Source of the DNA: Duganella aquatilis
GTDB lineage: Bacteria > Pseudomonadota > Gammaproteobacteria > Burkholderiales > Burkholderiaceae_D
Assembly: GCF_009674565.1 (NCBI RefSeq)
Contig: NZ_WKJL01000035.1
Location: 1 to 49,079, forward strand
Direction: 5' to 3'
DNA length: 49,079 nt
In this document: one piece after another, positions 24,202 to 32,269 of the stretch
Layout of the letters: the number at the start of each line of letters is the position of its first letter
Position numbering within the stretch: the first letter of the stretch is position 1
The notes under the pieces: model-generated
Database searches by the model: none
What the model was told of the DNA's origin: nothing
What the model saw: the letters and a program-made list of their open reading frames with translations, nothing else
Translations under genes and position numbers: made by a program

Positions 24202-24816
24202 ATGCGCCGTGCCTTGATCGTAATCGACGTGCAAAACGAATACTTCAGCGGCAATATGAAGATTGAATATCCAGCGGTGGACGTCACGCTGCCCAACATC
24301 GCGAAAGCGATGGATGCGGCGCGGGCGGCCGATATTCCGGTGGTGAGGGTGCAGCACGATGCGCCGGAACAGTCGCCGATCTTCGCCAAGGGATCGCCGG
24401 GCTGGCAGCTGCACGATGAGGTGGCGAAGCGTCCGTTCAATCACCACATCAACAAGGCCTATGCCAGCGTGTTCACCGGCACCGACCTGGCGCAGTGGAT
24501 CGCCGACAACGGCGTCGATACGCTGACCATCGTCGGCTACATGACGCACAACTGCGACGCCGCCACCATTTACGAAGCGGCGCACAAGGGATTGACGGTG
24601 GAGTTTCTGGCCGACGCCAGCGGCTCGCCATCGTATGAGAACGCGGCCGGCAAGGCCAGCGCGGAGGAGATCCACCGCGTATTCAGCACCGTGTTCCACT
24701 CCGGTTTTGCGGCGGTGGCCGGCACGGACGCGTGGATCGCGGCGGTGCGCGCAGGGCAGGCGCTGGAGCGCGACAATATCTACATGTCGGTTCAGCGCGC
24801 CCGCAAGGCGGTTTAA
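24202..24816 (+). CDS. Isochorismatase-family cysteine hydrolase
   Basis: The 204-aa protein has the full catalytic set: Asp in ALIVIDVQNEYF, Lys in the KRPFNHHINKAY region and Cys in IVGYMTHNCDAATIYEAAH. Active members hydrolyse C-N or C-O bonds in compounds such as N-carbamoyl amino acids, nicotinamide or isochorismate. The ATG at 24202 has AGGAGA eight bases upstream. Unlike the relative at 18329 it keeps the nucleophile. The divergent GlxA-type regulator probably controls it. Its last four bases overlap the end of the convergent yciH. Confidence 0.87.
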   Translation: MRRALIVIDVQNEYFSGNMKIEYPAVDVTLPNIAKAMDAARAADIPVVRVQHDAPEQSPIFAKGSPGWQLHDEVAKRPFNHHINKAYASVFTGTDLAQWIADNGVDTLTIVGYMTHNCDAATIYEAAHKGLTVEFLADASGSPSYENAAGKASAEEIHRVFSTVFHSGFAAVAGTDAWIAAVRAGQALERDNIYMSVQRARKAV

Positions 24817-25157
24817 CCGCCGACGCGCTTGGGCTTGTGGCCGAGTTTCGTCAGCTCGGCCATCACGCGTTCGCAATGGTCGCCCTGGATTTCCAGCACG
24901 CCGTCCTTGGCGGTGCCGCCGGAGCCGCAGGCCGCGCGCAGCTGTTTGCCCAGCGCGGCCAGCGCGTCGGCGTCCAGCGGCAGGCCGCGCACCAGGGTGA
25001 CGGTTTTGCCGCCGCGGCCCTTGGATTCGCGCGACACGCGCACATTGCCGTCGCCGGCCGGCTTGGTCTTGGCGGCGGCCTTGCAGGTGCAGTCGCCTAG
25101 CGGCTGGCGGCAGTCCGGGCACATGCGGCCCGTTTCGGTGGAGTAGACGAGGGCCAT
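24813..25157 (-). CDS. yciH: SUI1/eIF1-like translation factor YciH
   Basis: The 114-aa protein has an N-terminal CxxC...CxC knuckle (MCPDCRQPLGDCTC) and the SUI1 domain (KTVTLVRGLPLDADALAALGKQLRAACGSGGTAKDGVLEIQGDH). YciH is related to eukaryotic eIF1 and affects start-site fidelity in vitro; its in vivo role is unclear. Length matches the E. coli protein (108 aa). It follows the nucleoside hydrolase gene by 3 bp on the same strand. Confidence 0.9.
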   Translation of the reverse strand: MALVYSTETGRMCPDCRQPLGDCTCKAAAKTKPAGDGNVRVSRESKGRGGKTVTLVRGLPLDADALAALGKQLRAACGSGGTAKDGVLEIQGDHCERVMAELTKLGHKPKRVGG

Positions 25158-25160
25158 GGC

Positions 25161-26135
25161 TTAATCCTGCAGCAGTCGCGGCATCATGATCTCGAAGAAG
25201 CGCTTCTGGTCCGAGGCCAGGCACACTTGCGCGTTCGGCTTGCCGGACTGCTCGCGGGTGTAGCCGTCTTTGTCGACGACGATGTGCAGCGGCGTGGTCG
25301 GGCAGACGGCCGGATCGAGCAGCCACGCCACCGGCACCACGTCGAACAGCGACGGCATGTTGCTGGACCATGGCTGGTAGGCGTCTATCCATTGGTGGTA
25401 GAGCAGGGCCAGCGCGTCGGTGACCGGCGAGCCGTGGCCGAGCAGGGCGTTGCGTTCCACTTCATCCAGGCGGATTTGCGTCGAGTCGACCGGCATCATC
25501 ACGATAGTCACGCCGGAGGTGAACAGCTTTTGTGCGCCGGCGATGTCGGAGACGATGTTGTACTCCTTGTCGGCCGGGCGCGCCGGCACGTATTGCGACT
25601 TGCGGTAGCCGCTGCGCACCGAGCCGCCCATCATGGCGACCTGTTTGAGTTTGCCGAAGGTGACGGCGTCGCGCTCGATGGCGGCGCCGACGTTGGTCAA
25701 TGGGCCGAGCGCCACCAGTGTGATCTGGCCGGGTTGGCGCTTGATCTGGTCCAGCATGAAATCGATGGCGTCGAGTTTGGACGGCAGCTTGCCGCGCCGG
25801 GCGTAGCGCGCCTGCGTGAACGGCTGCGGGTTGCCGGTGGTGCGGACGCCTTGCGCGACCGGGATCTGGGCGTGGCCTGTTTCGCGCAGCATGCGTTCCA
25901 GCAGTTGCGCGCGCAGCGCCGTGTCGCCCCAGGCGGTGGTGATGCCGACAATCTCGATTTCCGGGCTTTGCAGCAGCAGGCCGAGGGCGAAGGCGTCGTC
26001 GATGTCGTCGCCGATGTCCATGTCGACGATGACTTTTTGCGGCGCGGCTGCATGGGCCGGAGCACCCAGCATCGCGCAGGACAGCGCGAGCGTCGTGAAC
26101 AGCCCGCGCAGCGGCCGGGCAAGGTTGTAAGCCAT
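25161..26135 (-). CDS. Exported nucleoside hydrolase
   Basis: The 324-aa protein has a signal peptide (ending AMLGAPAHAAA, about residue 31), then the nucleoside-hydrolase calcium motif VIVDMDIGDDIDDAFALG, the TLVALGPLTNVGAAIE segment, MMGGSV and the C-terminal VFDVVPVAWLLDP. These enzymes split the N-glycosidic bond of ribonucleosides. A periplasmic location suggests use of external nucleosides. Upstream of yciH on the same strand with a 3-bp gap. Confidence 0.88.
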   Translation of the reverse strand: MAYNLARPLRGLFTTLALSCAMLGAPAHAAAPQKVIVDMDIGDDIDDAFALGLLLQSPEIEIVGITTAWGDTALRAQLLERMLRETGHAQIPVAQGVRTTGNPQPFTQARYARRGKLPSKLDAIDFMLDQIKRQPGQITLVALGPLTNVGAAIERDAVTFGKLKQVAMMGGSVRSGYRKSQYVPARPADKEYNIVSDIAGAQKLFTSGVTIVMMPVDSTQIRLDEVERNALLGHGSPVTDALALLYHQWIDAYQPWSSNMPSLFDVVPVAWLLDPAVCPTTPLHIVVDKDGYTREQSGKPNAQVCLASDQKRFFEIMMPRLLQD

Positions 26136-26165
26136 GTAAGTCCTCGATTCGTTGAAGCGGGGATT

Positions 26166-26666
26166 TTACAGGAAGCGCGCGTTCCTCAGCGTGGCCGGTA
26201 CGATGCGCCGGTGCGCCGGCGCCACGAACAGCATGTAGATGCGGCCCAAGGCGTTGTGCGTGTGCACCACGGTGCTGACGGCGACCTTGCCCGGCAGTTT
26301 GCAGACCGAGACCTCAACGTTCAGGTGCTTGTCCGAGTCGCCGAGGATGACTTCCTGCTCGCTCAGGTAAACGATGGAGAAAATGCCGACGCGGTCGCCC
26401 ACACGGTAGGCGCTGGCCGGCTTGGCGCCGTCGGTGTCGCCCAGCGCGCCGAGGTTTTTCAGTCCGACCAGCCGCACGATGCAGTTACGCAGCTTCATCA
26501 TGGCGTTGACCCAGTGCGGCGTGCCGGCGACCACTTTCAGGTACAGCGCCAGGGCGGACAGCGGCGTCGGTGCGATGGCCGTTTCGTAGCAGTCGTGGAA
26601 GTCGGCGCCGCGCAGGTGTCGGGCGATTTCGGCGTGTGGCGGGACGGCGGTGGCGAGGATGGTCAT
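26166..26666 (-). CDS. DUF2867 domain protein
   Basis: The 166-aa protein shows the DUF2867 pattern: DFHDCYETAI, a hydrophobic helix around LALYLKVVAGTPHWVNAMMKLRN, then VGIFSIVYLSEQEVILGDSDKHLNVEVSVCK and VVHTHNALGRIYMLFVAPAHRRIVP. Function unknown. The start (complement of 26664-26666) overlaps the lipoprotein stop by four bases (ATGA), so it ends a tightly coupled mlaE-mlaD-lipoprotein-DUF2867 run. A longer frame upstream is out-of-frame lipoprotein DNA. Confidence 0.78.
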   Translation of the reverse strand: MTILATAVPPHAEIARHLRGADFHDCYETAIAPTPLSALALYLKVVAGTPHWVNAMMKLRNCIVRLVGLKNLGALGDTDGAKPASAYRVGDRVGIFSIVYLSEQEVILGDSDKHLNVEVSVCKLPGKVAVSTVVHTHNALGRIYMLFVAPAHRRIVPATLRNARFL

Positions 26667-27313
26667 TTGGCGGTGATCAGGTCGATGCGGCGTTTGATGC
26701 GTTGGGCTTCGGCGGCGTCGCCGGTCTGTTCGGCGCGCATCGCCTGCACGCCGAGCCAGGCCAACAGCGGCCGGCGCCAGCCCTGGGCGGAAGCGGTGTC
26801 CACGGCGTCCGCCAGCGTTTGCGGACTGGCTTTGCCGGTGCGCAGTAGCACGCCGCTGGCGACCAGCTTGGACAGCGGATCGGCGATGGCCTGCACGGCG
26901 CTGACGGCGGCGGCGTCGCTCGCGGCGGCGGCCACCGGCTGGTGCTGGGCCGGGAGCAGGGCGGCATCGGCGGCGGTGGCGCGGCCTGCCAGGTAGGCGG
27001 CGTAGGCGCGGTCGGCGGGGGCGGCGTCCTGCGCCAGTTTGTTGTAGCCGGCGCAGTCTTCGAACACCAGCGCAGCGACGCGGGCGGCGCACTGGATCAG
27101 TTCCGCACGGATGATCAGGTCCACCTTGCCGGTGCTGGCCAGGGCTTCGCGGGCGCGTTTGGTTTCGGCGGCTTCGACGCGGGCGTTGCCGTCCATGTAG
27201 GCGGCGGTGGCGCGTTCGATGCCGTTCTGCGCGTTCATCTGCCAGTCCGGCACCGGCGGGTTGTTGCCGCAGCCGACCAGCAGCAGGGAGGCGATGGCGA
27301 GCGTCTTCTTCAT
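26663..27313 (-). CDS. Putative lipoprotein, unknown function
   Basis: The 216-aa protein begins MKKTLAIASLLLVGCGNN, a lipoprotein signal with lipobox LLVGC (Cys15). The rest is Ala-rich and mainly helical (ATAAYMDGNARVEAAETKRAREALA, then AADAALLPAQ...). It is not the beta-type ABC_trans_aux/PqiC lipoprotein commonly found with MlaD, and I do not recognise the family. The ATG at 27311-27313 overlaps the mlaD-like stop by four bases. Location implies a role with the MlaE/MlaD proteins at the envelope. Confidence 0.7.
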   Translation of the reverse strand: MKKTLAIASLLLVGCGNNPPVPDWQMNAQNGIERATAAYMDGNARVEAAETKRAREALASTGKVDLIIRAELIQCAARVAALVFEDCAGYNKLAQDAAPADRAYAAYLAGRATAADAALLPAQHQPVAAAASDAAAVSAVQAIADPLSKLVASGVLLRTGKASPQTLADAVDTASAQGWRRPLLAWLGVQAMRAEQTGDAAEAQRIKRRIDLITAK

Positions 27314-28278
27314 GGCAGCTTGATCTCCGTATCGCGCTTGAACGGCCATTTGCGGTTGATTTCATTGACCAGCTGCTCGACCCGACGCAGGCTGCTTTCC
27401 ACTTCGCCGCGCAGCGTGCCCAGATCCGCCGTGGCTTCCTTGGTGTTGGAGGCCACCGCCTGCGCCTCGACCAGCACCGCGTCCATTTTCTTCAGCGAGT
27501 TGCGCGCATCGGCCAGCAGGCCGTTGAGCTGGACGATGGTGGCTTGCGCGTCGGTCATCACGCCTTGCTGGCCGAAGACGCGGTCGTCGGCGTGGCCGAT
27601 CAGGCTATCGGCCTTCACCGCCAGCGCGTTGACCGTCACCAGCAGCTTGTTGGCGCGCTCGGTCAACTGCTGCGCATTCTTGTCGTCGCCCGCGATCAGG
27701 CCCATGGCGCCGTGCGGGCCATTCAGCTTGCCGGTCACGTCGGCGACGTTGGCCAGGCTGCTGGCCAGCGCGGAATTTTCCGCCGTCAGCTCGTTCAGGT
27801 TTTGCAGCAGGTCGCGCGCCGCCGCCAGCAGGCGCGGAATCTCGGCGCCGGGATCGCCCACCAGCAGCGTGCGCGCCGCGCCGTCTTCCAGCGGCGGATC
27901 GGCGGGAATGCCGCTGAAGGCTTTCAGCTTGGCGCCGCCCACCAGGCCGCGCTCCAGCGTGAAGATGCTGGAGCTGCGCAGCCAGTGCGCATCCTGGCGC
28001 GGCACGTCGACCACCACGCGCGCCTTGCCTTCCTGGCTCAGTTCTATGCGCCGCACGCGGCCGATGGGGAAGCCGGCGAAGGTCACGTCCATGCCGACGG
28101 TGACGCCTTCCGAGTCGTCGGCCTGCAGTATCAGCGTTTGCGTGGATTCGAAGGCGCCGCGCGCGTACAGCAGGTACAGCGCGGAGCCGGCGACCAGCAG
28201 CACCATCAGCACCAGCAGCAGGGCGGCCTTGAATTCGGCATTGCGCACGGGGGCGGCTTCGTTGATTGGTTCTGTCAT
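27310..28278 (-). CDS. MlaD/MCE-domain lipid-transport protein
   Basis: The 322-aa protein has one N-terminal membrane anchor (ALLLVLMVLLVAGSALYLLYA), an MCE domain (LQADDSEGVTVGMDVTFAGFPIGRVRRIEL...) and a long helical C-terminal region (about 150-310) rich in heptad-like segments. MCE proteins form hexameric rings that carry lipids across the periplasm with an MlaE permease and MlaF ATPase. It starts one base after the mlaE-like stop (TGA T ATG) and overlaps the lipoprotein gene by four bases. No symbol given, as this is not the canonical mlaFEDCB locus. Confidence 0.86.
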   Translation of the reverse strand: MTEPINEAAPVRNAEFKAALLLVLMVLLVAGSALYLLYARGAFESTQTLILQADDSEGVTVGMDVTFAGFPIGRVRRIELSQEGKARVVVDVPRQDAHWLRSSSIFTLERGLVGGAKLKAFSGIPADPPLEDGAARTLLVGDPGAEIPRLLAAARDLLQNLNELTAENSALASSLANVADVTGKLNGPHGAMGLIAGDDKNAQQLTERANKLLVTVNALAVKADSLIGHADDRVFGQQGVMTDAQATIVQLNGLLADARNSLKKMDAVLVEAQAVASNTKEATADLGTLRGEVESSLRRVEQLVNEINRKWPFKRDTEIKLP

Positions 28279-28279
28279 A

Positions 28280-29068
28280 TCAGTAGTAATTACCCATGAG
28301 CGAGGCGACTTCGATGAGGAGCATCACGGCAAACAGCCGCACCATGTCCGACAGGCCGTGCGTGACCTTGTTGCGGTAGCTGGCGCCGAAGTAGAACGAG
28401 GAGGCCATCGGAATCAGGCCGACTGCAAAGCTGAAGAACACGATCTTCAGCACCAGGATCAGCGTGACGGCGGGATTGAACACCTGCCCGACCACGCGCG
28501 TGTAGCCTGTCATCGCCCATGGCGTAAAGCCGTACAGCGACAGGTAGGCCAGCACCAGCGTCAGCACGCAGCTGACGGCGGCCAGCATCCACACGGCGAA
28601 CATGCCGGCCGCCACGCGCGGGAAAAATTCGTCGTGCAGCTCATTTTCGGTGACGCGGTTGGCGGCGCTGCGGCCCTGCGAGAATTCCAGGCCGGCGGGC
28701 AGCGTGGTGCGCAGCGCAACGAAGGCGGCGGCGGTCAGCGGGATCAGTTCCAGCACCAGCACGCGCACCACCATTTCCAGCGCGAAGCGCGACAGGCCGT
28801 AGCTTTGCGAAGTGACCACCACGATGCGGATCAGCACCAGGCTGACCAGCGCCGACAGCACGCCATACCACGCCAGGTTGGGCGCCGTGTCGGCCACCAG
28901 GTGCCGCGCCAGCACGGGACGCCTGTTGCGGCCATAGGTGGACGGCGTCAGGGCGATGGAGAACATCAGCACGGCGAAATGCAGCAGCCGCCACCAGCTG
29001 TGCAGCCACGCGACTGTGCCGTGGTGCAGCCGTTGCAGGAGGTTGGGAATCGATGCTTGCGTGCTCAT
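28280..29068 (-). CDS. MlaE-family ABC permease
   Basis: The 262-aa protein has about five or six membrane helices and the MlaE signature areas: RFALEMVVRVLVLELIPLTAAAFVALRTTLP and the C-terminal IVFFSFAVGLIPMASSFYF with a final LFAVMLLIEVASLMG helix. MlaE permeases form the membrane core of phospholipid and MCE transporters. The N-terminal ~60 residues (LQRLHHGTVAWLHSWWRLLHF) are less typical. The ATPase that normally accompanies it is not encoded here; the next upstream gene is a LysR regulator. Confidence 0.82.
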   Translation of the reverse strand: MSTQASIPNLLQRLHHGTVAWLHSWWRLLHFAVLMFSIALTPSTYGRNRRPVLARHLVADTAPNLAWYGVLSALVSLVLIRIVVVTSQSYGLSRFALEMVVRVLVLELIPLTAAAFVALRTTLPAGLEFSQGRSAANRVTENELHDEFFPRVAAGMFAVWMLAAVSCVLTLVLAYLSLYGFTPWAMTGYTRVVGQVFNPAVTLILVLKIVFFSFAVGLIPMASSFYFGASYRNKVTHGLSDMVRLFAVMLLIEVASLMGNYY

Positions 29069-29108
29069 GTTGGCATCTTAGCACCGCAGCGCGGCGGACA
29101 GGCGTACG

Positions 29109-29975
29109 TTACTTCTCGGGGAAGGTGTCGATCAGGGCGTCGGCAGCGGCGCGCACGCGGGCGCTGCGGCTTAAATCGCTGTGCATCACCAGCCAGACGT
29201 CGTACTGGTCGACGCGCTCCGGCCACACGCGCACCAGGCGCGGGTCGTTGTCGGCCATGTGGCAGGGCAGCTCGGCCAGGCCCATGCCCAGGCCGGCCGC
29301 CTCGATCAGCGCCATGCCGCTGTTGACCTCTATCGCCACGCGGGCGTTGTGCACCGGCTCCAGGCAGATCTTTTCCTGATGGCGCGCGGCGACGCTGGCC
29401 TGGTAGATGACGATGTCATGTCCCGCCAGGCCGTTGCCCGGCACCGGCATGCCGCGCTCCTTCAGGTAGGCCGGCGTGGCGTACAGGCCCATGCTGCGGC
29501 GGGTCAGGTGGCGCGAGATCAGGTCCGGATCGGTGGGCTTGAGCGTGCGCACCGCCAGGTCGGCCTCGCGCCGCGTCAGGCTGGTGATGCTGGTGCTGGT
29601 ACTGAGCACGATGCGGATTTCCGGGTGCATCACGTGCAGCCGCTGCATGGCGCCGATGACGAAGTGGGCAGCCATGGTGTCGGAGGTGGTGACGCGCACG
29701 CTGCCGGACAGGCGGTTGTCGATGCCCTGCATCTCGCGCTGGAACTGCAGCGCCGCCTGTTCCATCTTTTCGGCGGCGGTGACGGCCAGTTCGCCGGCCG
29801 GCGTGGCCATGTAGCCGGACGGCGTGCGCAGGAACAGGCGCGCGCCCAGCGATTTTTCCAGCGCGTTGAGACGGCGGCCGACCGTGGCCTGGTCGATGTC
29901 GAGCAGGATGGCGGCGGCGCGCAGCGTGCCTTTGCGGTAAATGGCGAGGAAGATGCGGGCGTTGTCCCAGTCCAT
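29109..29975 (-). CDS. LysR family transcriptional regulator
   Basis: The 288-aa protein has the LysR N-terminal winged helix (DWDNARIFLAIYRKGTLRAAAILLDIDQATVGRRLNALEKSLGARLF) and a LysR_substrate-type effector domain from about residue 88. The ATG at 29973-29975 gives the canonical short N-terminus; the frame extends upstream across the MFS gene without meaning. It is divergent from the MFS exporter across an 84-bp spacer with overlapping GCATCA palindromes. Confidence 0.88.
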   Translation of the reverse strand: MDWDNARIFLAIYRKGTLRAAAILLDIDQATVGRRLNALEKSLGARLFLRTPSGYMATPAGELAVTAAEKMEQAALQFQREMQGIDNRLSGSVRVTTSDTMAAHFVIGAMQRLHVMHPEIRIVLSTSTSITSLTRREADLAVRTLKPTDPDLISRHLTRRSMGLYATPAYLKERGMPVPGNGLAGHDIVIYQASVAARHQEKICLEPVHNARVAIEVNSGMALIEAAGLGMGLAELPCHMADNDPRLVRVWPERVDQYDVWLVMHSDLSRSARVRAAADALIDTFPEK

Positions 29976-29987
29976 GGCGGTCTCCGC

Positions 29988-30015
29988 GATGCATTTTTGC
30001 ATCAGAGTGCTGATG
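29988..30015. promoter_or_regulatory. Overlapping dyads between lysR and MFS gene
   Basis: GATGCA-TTTT-TGCATC (29988-30003) overlaps CATCAG-AGTG-CTGATG (30000-30015). Another TGCATCAGG follows at about 30029. Two adjoining dyads in a divergent LysR/target spacer fit a recognition and an activation site for a LysR tetramer. Confidence 0.5.
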
Positions 30016-30059
30016 TTATGCGTATTTACTGCATCAGGCAAGCGGCCTACCATACGCGC

Positions 30060-31451
30060 ATGAATACTTCTACTACCGCTGCGGCAGCGCCAGTGCGCCA
30101 GGTGCCGCCCTTTTTGATGCTGATGACGCTGGCCATCGGCTTTGTGATGGCGATGATCGATGTCACCGCCGTGAATACCGCGCTGTCCGATATTTCGGTC
30201 AGTCTGTCGGTGCCGCTTACCGGCCTGGTGTGGGTGGTGGATGGCTATACGCTGACTTTTGCCGCGCTGCTGATGGCGGGCGGCGCGCTGGCTGACCGGT
30301 TCGGGCCCAAGAACGTTTATCAGGGCGGACTGAGTGTCTTCATTCTCGGTTCGGTGTTGTGCGCGCTGGCGCCCAGCGGACATGCGCTGATTGCGGCGCG
30401 GTTGCTGCAGGGCGTGGGCGCCGCGCTGTTCATGCCGAGTTCCTTGAGTTTGCTGACGCATGCCTATGAGGATCAGGCGACGCGGGCGCGCATGCTGGGG
30501 ACCTGGTCGGCCATTGTCGGCTGTTCGTCGGCGGCCGGGCCGCTGGTGGGCGGGATATTGGTGCACGAATTCGGCTGGCGCAGCGTGTTCTGGGTGAATG
30601 TGCCGATAGGTTTGCTGGGCATTGTGCTGACGCAGGTGCTGGCGCCGGCCACGCCGCGTCATGAACGGGATCTGTCGATGGTGAGTCATGCCTTGGGCGT
30701 GGCGGCGTTGGCGGCGTTGAGTTTTGTGCTGATCGAGGGGCCTGCGCTGGGATGGACTTCGGCGGGTGTGCTGGCGGCCGGTGTGGTGGCGTTGGCTGCG
30801 GCGGCGCTGCTGGTGCGGCGCGAGCGGGCGGGCGCGCATCCCTTGCTGCCGAAGGCGCTGTTTGAGACGCCGGCGTTTGCGGCGGCTAATGGCGTGGGAT
30901 TCCTGATTAACTTTGCGGTGTTCGGGCAGTTGTTTTTGCTGAGTTTATTTATTCAGCAGGGCGGGGCGGATGCGCTGCAGACGGGGCTGAAGCTGATACC
31001 GATGATGGCGGCTTTTGCGGTGGGTAATCTGACCTCCGGGCGGATTACGGCGCGTGTCGGTACGCGGCCGCCGATGATGTATGGGCTGCTGGTCGGCCTG
31101 GGCATGGCGCTGGTGATGCTGTTTGGGCTGCGGCCGGAGACACCCTATTGGTTGCTGGTCGTGGCTGCGGTGGTGATGAATGTGGCGATCGGGATTGCGA
31201 TTCCGGGAATGACGGCGACGGTGATGCTGGTGGCGGGGAAGGCGCATGCTAATAGCGCTGCGGCGGCGTTGAATGCCAATCGGCAGATTGGGGCGCTGGT
31301 TGGCGTGGCGATGATGGGCACCGTGATGCATGTGGTGCCCGGGTGGGCATCTCGCCTGCCAGTGGCGTTTACTTTGATTGCTGCGGCCTACGCAGGCGCG
31401 TTGTGCCTCGTGTACCGTTACGTCAAGCCCGCACGGCCAGGTGGGGTCTGA
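30060..31451 (+). CDS. MFS transporter, DHA2 (14-TM drug efflux) type
   Basis: The 463-aa protein has about 14 membrane helices. It shows VTAVNTALSDIS and WVVDGYTLTFAALLMAGGALADRFG (loop 2-3 motif A), then the motif C-like region GPLVGGILVHEFGWRSVFWVNVPIG, characteristic of the EmrB/QacA (DHA2) family of proton-driven multidrug exporters. No EmrA-type membrane-fusion partner is adjacent. The stop codon lies inside a 30-bp perfect palindrome. Probably controlled by the divergent LysR protein. Confidence 0.88.
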   Translation: MNTSTTAAAAPVRQVPPFLMLMTLAIGFVMAMIDVTAVNTALSDISVSLSVPLTGLVWVVDGYTLTFAALLMAGGALADRFGPKNVYQGGLSVFILGSVLCALAPSGHALIAARLLQGVGAALFMPSSLSLLTHAYEDQATRARMLGTWSAIVGCSSAAGPLVGGILVHEFGWRSVFWVNVPIGLLGIVLTQVLAPATPRHERDLSMVSHALGVAALAALSFVLIEGPALGWTSAGVLAAGVVALAAAALLVRRERAGAHPLLPKALFETPAFAAANGVGFLINFAVFGQLFLLSLFIQQGGADALQTGLKLIPMMAAFAVGNLTSGRITARVGTRPPMMYGLLVGLGMALVMLFGLRPETPYWLLVVAAVVMNVAIGIAIPGMTATVMLVAGKAHANSAAAALNANRQIGALVGVAMMGTVMHVVPGWASRLPVAFTLIAAAYAGALCLVYRYVKPARPGGV

Positions 31452-31472
31452 CCCCGTACGGGGTCAGACCCC
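31443..31472. repeat. 30-bp perfect palindrome, REP-like, at the end of the MFS gene
   Basis: Two nested dyads, GGGGTCTGACCCC and GGGGTCAGACCCC, joined by GTAC, make a fully self-complementary 30-bp sequence. The MFS stop codon (31449-31451) lies in the first dyad. No U-tract follows, so a simple intrinsic terminator is less likely. It shares GGGGTCAG ends with the hairpin at 44265-44354, which points to a dispersed family. Confidence 0.75.
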
Positions 31473-31510
31473 TAAGTGGTGATGCAGATGTCGAGGCTAA
31501 AGCGTGCGGG

Positions 31511-32173
31511 TTAGACGTTGTGCTTCTGACGCCACTCGATCATTTCGGCGATCGTCAGGATCGGCATCTGGTGCAGCTCCGCGAAACGTTCGATGTCGGC
31601 GCCGCGCATCATGGTGCCGTCGGGGTTCATCAGCTCGCACAGCACGGCCGAGGGGTTCAGGCCGGCCATGGTGGACAGATCCACCGACCCTTCGGTATGC
31701 CCCTTGCGCGACAGCACGCCGCCCGGCGTCGCGCGCAGCGGGAACACGTGGCCCGGATGCACCAGGTCCGACGGCTTGGCATTGGCCGCCGTCGCGGCAC
31801 GAATCGTGGTCACGCGATCGGCCGCCGACACGCCGGTGGTCACGCCTTCGCGCGCCTCGATCGATACGGTGAACGGCGTGCCGTAACGGCTGCCGTTGTT
31901 GGCGGCCATCATTGGCAATTCCAGCTCGCGCACCTTGTCGGCGCTCAGGCACAGGCAAACGATGCCGCTGCAATCGCGGATCATCATGGCCATGGTCTGC
32001 ACGGTCATTTTTTCGGTGGCGACGATCAGGTCCGCTTCGTTCTCGCGGTCGAAATCGTCGAGCAGGATGACCGGCACGCCGGCGCGCATGGCTTCCAGGG
32101 CGGCGTGAATGCGACCTTCGAGATCGTCGGATACCAGGGAATAAGAGGGGGATACTGCGGTGTGGTCAGACAT
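31511..32173 (-). CDS. ribB: 3,4-dihydroxy-2-butanone 4-phosphate synthase RibB
   Basis: The 220-aa protein has the DHBP-synthase motifs VILLDDFDRENEADLI, the SGIVCLCL segment, VSIEAREGVTTGVSAADR and HPGHVFPLRATPGGVLSRKGHTEGSVDLS. It converts ribulose 5-phosphate to the four-carbon riboflavin precursor and formate. It lacks the GTP cyclohydrolase II domain of fused RibBA. The ATG at 32171-32173 follows AGGAG; the frame upstream runs into the leader. An FMN riboswitch precedes it, so it is controlled by flavin level independently of a rib operon. Confidence 0.93.
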   Translation of the reverse strand: MSDHTAVSPSYSLVSDDLEGRIHAALEAMRAGVPVILLDDFDRENEADLIVATEKMTVQTMAMMIRDCSGIVCLCLSADKVRELELPMMAANNGSRYGTPFTVSIEAREGVTTGVSAADRVTTIRAATAANAKPSDLVHPGHVFPLRATPGGVLSRKGHTEGSVDLSTMAGLNPSAVLCELMNPDGTMMRGADIERFAELHQMPILTIAEMIEWRQKHNV

Positions 32174-32224
32174 TGGCGAAACGCTCCTTGATAAAATAGG
32201 AACGCGACAGGGCAAGCGGATACG

Positions 32225-32260
32225 CGCAGCCAGCCACGCCAAAGGGCGCCGCAGGCTGCG
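32225..32260 (-). promoter_or_regulatory. Hairpin between FMN aptamer and ribB (possible expression platform)
   Basis: CGCAGCC (32225-32231) and GGCTGCG (32254-32260) form a perfect outer stem with further GC pairing inside. It lies directly downstream of the aptamer on the minus strand. No U-run follows, and the ribosome-binding site is about 45 bases further on, so how it controls ribB is unclear. Confidence 0.45.
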
Positions 32261-32269
32261 TAAAACGCA

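Noticed and set aside
29109..30839. A 576-aa LysR protein with a long N-terminal extension
   Set aside because: The extension is antisense to the MFS gene and has no domain. The LysR helix-turn-helix begins at the chosen ATG.
31443..31472. Simple Rho-independent terminator for the MFS gene
   Set aside because: The palindrome includes the stop codon and is not followed by a U-run, and its ends recur in another palindrome in the window.
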